The notes under the pieces were generated by a model. It did not search any database. It had not been told where the DNA came from and worked only from the letters and a program-made list of their open reading frames with translations. Of a stretch of 64,000 bases of DNA, positions 59,990-64,000 are shown piece after piece. Source of the stretch: Akkermansiaceae bacterium (lineage in GTDB: Bacteria > Verrucomicrobiota > Verrucomicrobiia > Verrucomicrobiales > Akkermansiaceae); contig JANRFH010000006.1 in the NCBI GenBank assembly GCA_030725745.1, positions 59,720 through 123,719 on the forward strand, written 5' to 3'. Positions within the stretch are counted from its first letter, which is position 1; each line of letters opens with the position of its first letter. Both the position numbers and the translations under genes were made by a program.

Positions 59990-62900
59990 CTATGGCGTCA
60001 AGCTGACCTCAATGCGGATAAAGCGCGGCGTGGCAATGACGGGGATCGTCGCCGTGGTGACTCCATTCGCATCCGGCGTGCCTTGCGTGACACCAGCAGA
60101 AGACCACGGATCACTCCCCCCGAGATCCGAGGAAACGGTCACGGTGTAGGTCACGTGAGTCTGCTGGGCGCGCGTGTAGGTGAGGCTTAGCATGCCGCCG
60201 TCATTCACCGAGGTAGGTTGCGGGCTGAAGGACATCGGCGGCAGGCCGAGGGCAAATTCGAGGAGATTGTTCACCCCGTCGTTGTCCGGATCATCGAGCG
60301 GGCCCCGCTCGTTCACCGGCACGCTGGCATTGCTGAGGTAGCTTGCCAGTGCAGTTTCGGCCGGTGTCGCGGAAGGCGGGGCGGTGGCGCTGCCTGTTAG
60401 ATTGATGACGTAGGAAGGCGTATCCGGATCATCGCTCACGACCGTCAGTGCTGCGGTGCGCGGCCCGGCGGCTCCGGCCTTCGGATTGAATCGGATTTTG
60501 AACTCGCGGATGTCGTTGACCCCGTAATTTCCGGACAAGCCGGATGCAGGCGCGTTGATGATTTCGTAATCCGCAGGATTCGCACCGGTGATGGATGCGG
60601 AGGTGATGTCCAGCGCGGAGGTGCCGGAGTTTGAAATGTAGCACATGACCTCCGGGTAAATGCCGCTGCCGATCTGGATGGTGCCGAAGGCCTGCGAGCC
60701 GCCGTTGAATCCGACGCTGTTCACACGCACCGCGACATTCTGCTCCGGCGAGACGATTTCGACTGCGTCCGGAAGGGTCAATATCCACCCTTCGACAAAG
60801 CCGGAGCCATTCGTGGCCGTGCCGACGAGAGTCCTCCGATCCGCAGAAATGGAAGTCACCTGATTCAGGGTGAAGCCCGGAGTGGAGAGTCCGTAGCGTG
60901 AGGCAAGGTAATCGGGCAACACCACCAAAGCACCATTCGGCAGCCAGACAGCCGCGCGGTTGTTATTGAACGATGAGCCGAACCTCACGTTGCCTACGGT
61001 CGTGCCGTCATTGGTGACCCACCTCGCATCGGCGAAGCTGTCGGTGAATCGCTTTTGAAGCGCGAAGCCCACGGGCGCGCCGCCGGAAAGATCCCATCGC
61101 ATCGCAGTCTGGCCGCTACCGGCACCGCCCGAGGCGGTGCCATATCCGACGATGAAGCGTCCGTTCGACGAAATCTGGCGGATGTCACCATTGGCCGCGA
61201 GGCCGTTTGACGGAACAGGCAGGAGGGTGAAGCCATCCGTCGTATCCCAGACGAACGCGCCATCGAAAACGCCATTCCGCTCATAGCCGGAGAGCGTGCT
61301 GCCGTCCGCCGAGATGCCGCCGATGGTGGTGGCGATTTCGTTTCCGGCATTCGGGACATTTCCCAACACCCTGTAGGTCTGGGTCGCGGCGGTGTAGTGG
61401 AAGGCGTAGGGCTGGGTGCCCGGGCCGGTGATGACACCTGCGGCGTCACCGTTGTCCGCGAGGGCAGAGGGCAGCACGGTGAAGGCAGATGCCACCGGGC
61501 CTAAAGGAAAAGTGATATCAGGGAGGAAAGTCGCAGTCTCAGTGGCCAGATCATAAACGCACAGTGGAGCCAGGGCGAACTGGTTGCCCAAAAGGATCTT
61601 GGTTCCCGACGGGTTCCCCGCGCCGTAGTATTGATAACTTGCAGGCACATTGGGCAAATTCCTTATTCCTCCCGCTGCGGAAAATGTGGTGGGGGAACTG
61701 ATCCCCACCATTGTCTTCGCCGGGCTGCTGCTGGAAATAAGCTCCCCACCGATCGTGTTATTGCGCCCAAAGGGAGTTAGGACGGCACCGCCCGCACTGC
61801 TGGATACCAGAAGTTGCGTCGGCTCGGAGATGGCAAAGGTCACGATGTTCTCCACAAACAATTCGTAAGAGGCAGTATCGGAAAGAGTCGCCCCGCTGAT
61901 GGTGAGCGAGGCGGTATCTGCACCCGAAATGGTGGATCCAGTTGTGGTTAGCCCATTGGTTAGCGTCAGGCCGTTTTTACGCCATTGGAAAGTCGTTGGT
62001 GCCGGAGTTCCCGTGACCGTTGCTGCTATCGTGACATCTCCACCGACAGTGGCAGAAGTCGCAGCCGGTAGCGGGGCAATCGCCGGAGGTGTTGCCGAGG
62101 ATGTGCCGCTCGTGAAAACATCGCGCCCCGGCCCGACTGCCACCCAAATGCCATCCCCTTGCGCGATCGTCTGGAGAGTGTTGCTCGTGGCTCCGCTGGT
62201 GGAAAATGTGGTAGGAACCGACCAAGTGATGCCATCCGGGCTCTTGATGATCATGGCATTTCCTCCCTGTGCGCCAACCGCGACGAAGCTGTTCCCATCG
62301 TGAAACATATTATTGATGGTGCTGCTCGCGAAAGGCGTAGTGCGCTCCGTCCAAGCGGTACCATCGGGTGAAGTGAAAATTCTGCCTCCAGCCGTAGCCA
62401 CGACAAAAACACCCTCGGCAAAAACAATGCTCTGCCCGGTGTTTGATAACCCAGTCACGGGAACGGAAGTGACCGACGAAAAATCCTCCGGCACAGTGAA
62501 CAGCCCACTAGTTGTTTGTGCGGCGATGACATAGACCCCCGTGCCGGGAGTCGCCCCCGGGTCGGAAAGCGATATCATGCCCCGTAAACAGGATATTATT
62601 GTTCGCGCTCGCGAGGAACTGCCGCGAAGTCCACGTGACACCATCTGGGCTAGTAAGTATCTCGGAGTAATTTGGCGCACCGACGCCGGATTGGAAAAAA
62701 AGCGGCATGAGAACGATGAACTGCCCGTTCACATATCGGACGCGACCAAGACTCACCGTGCGCGAGGCAGGATTAATCCTCGTCCAAGTAGGCTGGGTGA
62801 TCGCCTGACCGGACGAAGTCAAAGTCTGCGCGGTATAGACGGTGTTGGATGTGCCTGTGACAACAACCGTATTTCCATCGGAGGCAATACCAGTGGATAC

Positions 62901-63143
62901 ATAGTTGCGAGGCGTGCTTGGAAGCCCGAAACCACCCCAGAAATCCTTACCGGTCGCACTGGATAGGATGTAGGATTTGTTCCCAGCAACAAGAAAGCGC
63001 CCGCCTGCATAAACCGAGTGGGACGCGGCAAAAGTAGGTTCAAAAGCGACAAGAGTAGACTGGCGTTCCCAGACATCTTGAGCAGAAACCATTGGCGACG
63101 CTGCCATAGCAGCCGTGAAGAAGGAGGAGAGGAATCGGTTCAT
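59990..63143 (-). pseudogene. Giant secreted beta-rich protein, frameshifted
   Basis: The N-terminal part (63143 to about 62560) starts with MNRFLSSFFTAAMAASPMVS, a signal peptide, and has repeated TSPDGVTW-type units; the rest lies in another frame from about 62560 down to 59990. It continues with more TSPDGTAW units, an Ig-like domain, HAF-like repeats (GISADGSTLSGYERNGVFDG), a choice-of-anchor D domain (YISNSGTSALDITSASITGA) and a C-terminal DDPDNDGVNNLLEFALGLPP. One base too many fits the change of frame; candidate sites are the C runs at 62580-62583 or 62554-62558. It could be a sequencing error or a real mutation. Confidence 0.75.
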
Positions 63144-63278
63144 TTCCAAATTTTTTAGAATGTTGCACCAAGCTAATATACGTCAAATTTTTCAGTGTAA
63201 AATTGTCGTAAATCGTTCGCCCGCCTTCCTCATCGCTGTGAAGCCTTGCACATATTGGGATTCCGGCTATCGAAAGGC

Positions 63279-64000
63279 GTGGAAGTAACGCAGCAACGGA
63301 AAGGGATTTTCATCCGGCTCTGGCTGCTGTCGTTTTGCCACGGCATGGCACCCGGCTTCTGGGTGCCTGCCCTCACCAACCTCCTCAAAGCCGAAGGCTT
63401 CGCCTCATGGGTGCCGCTCGCTTTCGCCATCCCACCGATCTGCGCGATTTTCTCCCCACTCATTGGCGGAGCGCTGGCCGACGAACGCATGCCCGCCCAG
63501 AAAGTCATGGCGTGGTGCTCGTTTCTTGGGGCGATCTCTCTGCTGTTTGCCTTCGGCGCACTCGATGCAGGATGGGGGCCGCTGTGGTTTATCGCCGGGC
63601 TCTCGCTCTACGCTTTTTCCGCAGGACCCACATGGGGACTGCTGGCTACGATCAGCCTCACCCATCTCGGCGAAAACCGACGCGGCTACCCTCTCGTCCG
63701 CATGGGCGCGACCTTCGGCTGGATGGTTGCCGGCTTCCTCACCAGCTACGCGCTGAATGCCGATTCCAGCCCAGTCTCCGGCTACGCCTCCGCTGGTGCG
63801 CGCGTGGCGGCTGGCTGCCTTGCCCTGATGATTCCCCACACACCTCCTCTTGGCTCGGGAAAATCCTGGAAAGCCGCGCTCGGGCTGGGTGCCTTCTCCC
63901 TTTTCAAAAACCGCGACCACGCCGTGCTCTTCACCGTCACCGGCTTGTTCTCCATCCCGCTCGCCGCCTTCTACATGTATTCCCCGGAGCTGCTGGAAAC
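63279..64000 (+). CDS. MFS transporter, nucleoside-H+ symporter type (3' end outside window)
   Basis: The frame from a GTG at 63279 runs off the right edge (about 240 codons). It encodes VEVTQQRKGIFIRLWLLSFC, FSPLIGGALADERMPAQKVM (an MFS motif A-like loop), NRRGYPLVRMGATFGWMVAG and further helices. This pattern fits the NupG/YegT-type nucleoside permease group. The start codon is uncertain because several in-frame TTG codons lie upstream. Confidence 0.75.
   Translation, partial: MEVTQQRKGIFIRLWLLSFCHGMAPGFWVPALTNLLKAEGFASWVPLAFAIPPICAIFSPLIGGALADERMPAQKVMAWCSFLGAISLLFAFGALDAGWGPLWFIAGLSLYAFSAGPTWGLLATISLTHLGENRRGYPLVRMGATFGWMVAGFLTSYALNADSSPVSGYASAGARVAAGCLALMIPHTPPLGSGKSWKAALGLGAFSLFKNRDHAVLFTVTGLFSIPLAAFYMYSPELLE

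Noticed and set aside
63460..63480. GGAGCGCTGGCCGACGAAC resembles the palindromic repeat core
   Set aside because: It encodes GGALADE of the conserved MFS loop and the second half of the hairpin is absent.
63405..63920. Minus-strand open frame of 171 codons opposite the MFS gene
   Set aside because: The plus-strand frame encodes clear MFS helices; the opposite frame is a compositional shadow.

Overview
The window looks like a chromosomal segment of a Verrucomicrobiota bacterium (order Verrucomicrobiales or close to it). The basis is a combination of families typical of that phylum and its planctomycete relatives: DUF1501, DUF1549/DUF1553 cytochrome-like and DUF1800 secreted proteins, a DUF1080 protein, a PEP-CTERM protein, a Tat-exported GH116 enzyme, a sulfatase, and verrucomicrobial versions of SmpB, RNA polymerase omega, PolA and PriA. 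No rRNA, tRNA, CRISPR array or prophage was recognised. This taxonomic call is inference from gene content.

Layout. 1-5.7 kb: a leftward run (FAD protein, hotdog thioesterase, DoxX, Jag-like KH/R3H protein) facing a rightward run (DUF3147, omega, smpB, phosphotransacetylase), then a convergent universal stress protein. 5.9-11.5 kb: small membrane proteins and a DUF1553/DUF1501 pair. 11.7-16.7 kb: polA, a PEP-CTERM surface protein, a broken higB with intact higA, and a YjbR protein. 16.7-22.7 kb: a glycan-degradation operon (GH116, sulfatase, beta-propeller glycosidase-like). 22.7-31.3 kb: two NlpC/P60- or methyltransferase-type housekeeping genes, typA, a VWA membrane protein, an aminotransferase, and two decayed toxin-antitoxin loci. 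31.3-42.7 kb: DUF2256/DUF3253 and TIGR03643 proteins, DUF1080-TauE, priA, thioredoxin, a SNF2 helicase, an intact Phd-VapC pair, a LURP-one-like protein and an animal-type haem peroxidase. 42.7-50.7 kb: gene remnants, a beta-helix protein, an ABC ATPase, the sucAB pair and a 5-methylcytosine methyltransferase fragment. 50.8-64 kb: an MsbA-like exporter, NlpC/P60 and ELM1-like proteins, a DUF1800-DUF1501-pseudopilin-like operon with a frameshifted giant upstream gene, and a partial MFS transporter.

The most interesting layer is not a single gene set but a population of small structured repeats. A roughly 22-bp hairpin repeat occurs once between genes, once inside the polA reading frame and twice, as an inverted pair, inside the priA reading frame. 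One stem position covaries between copies, so the fold is conserved, and the copies in the two replication genes are translated. This resembles protein-coding palindromic elements such as those of Rickettsia. A second element of about 167 bp with 27-bp inverted ends has landed in a toxin gene. A 10-bp-periodic inverted element and an AT-rich GAGTTTAAA repeat sit at other gene borders.

Three toxin-antitoxin loci have a dead toxin and an apparently intact antitoxin, each killed by a different route (5' truncation, element insertion, nonsense codon). A fourth (Phd-VapC) is intact. DUF1501 proteins appear twice, each time just downstream of a different giant Sec-exported partner, which suggests a general two-part secreted module.
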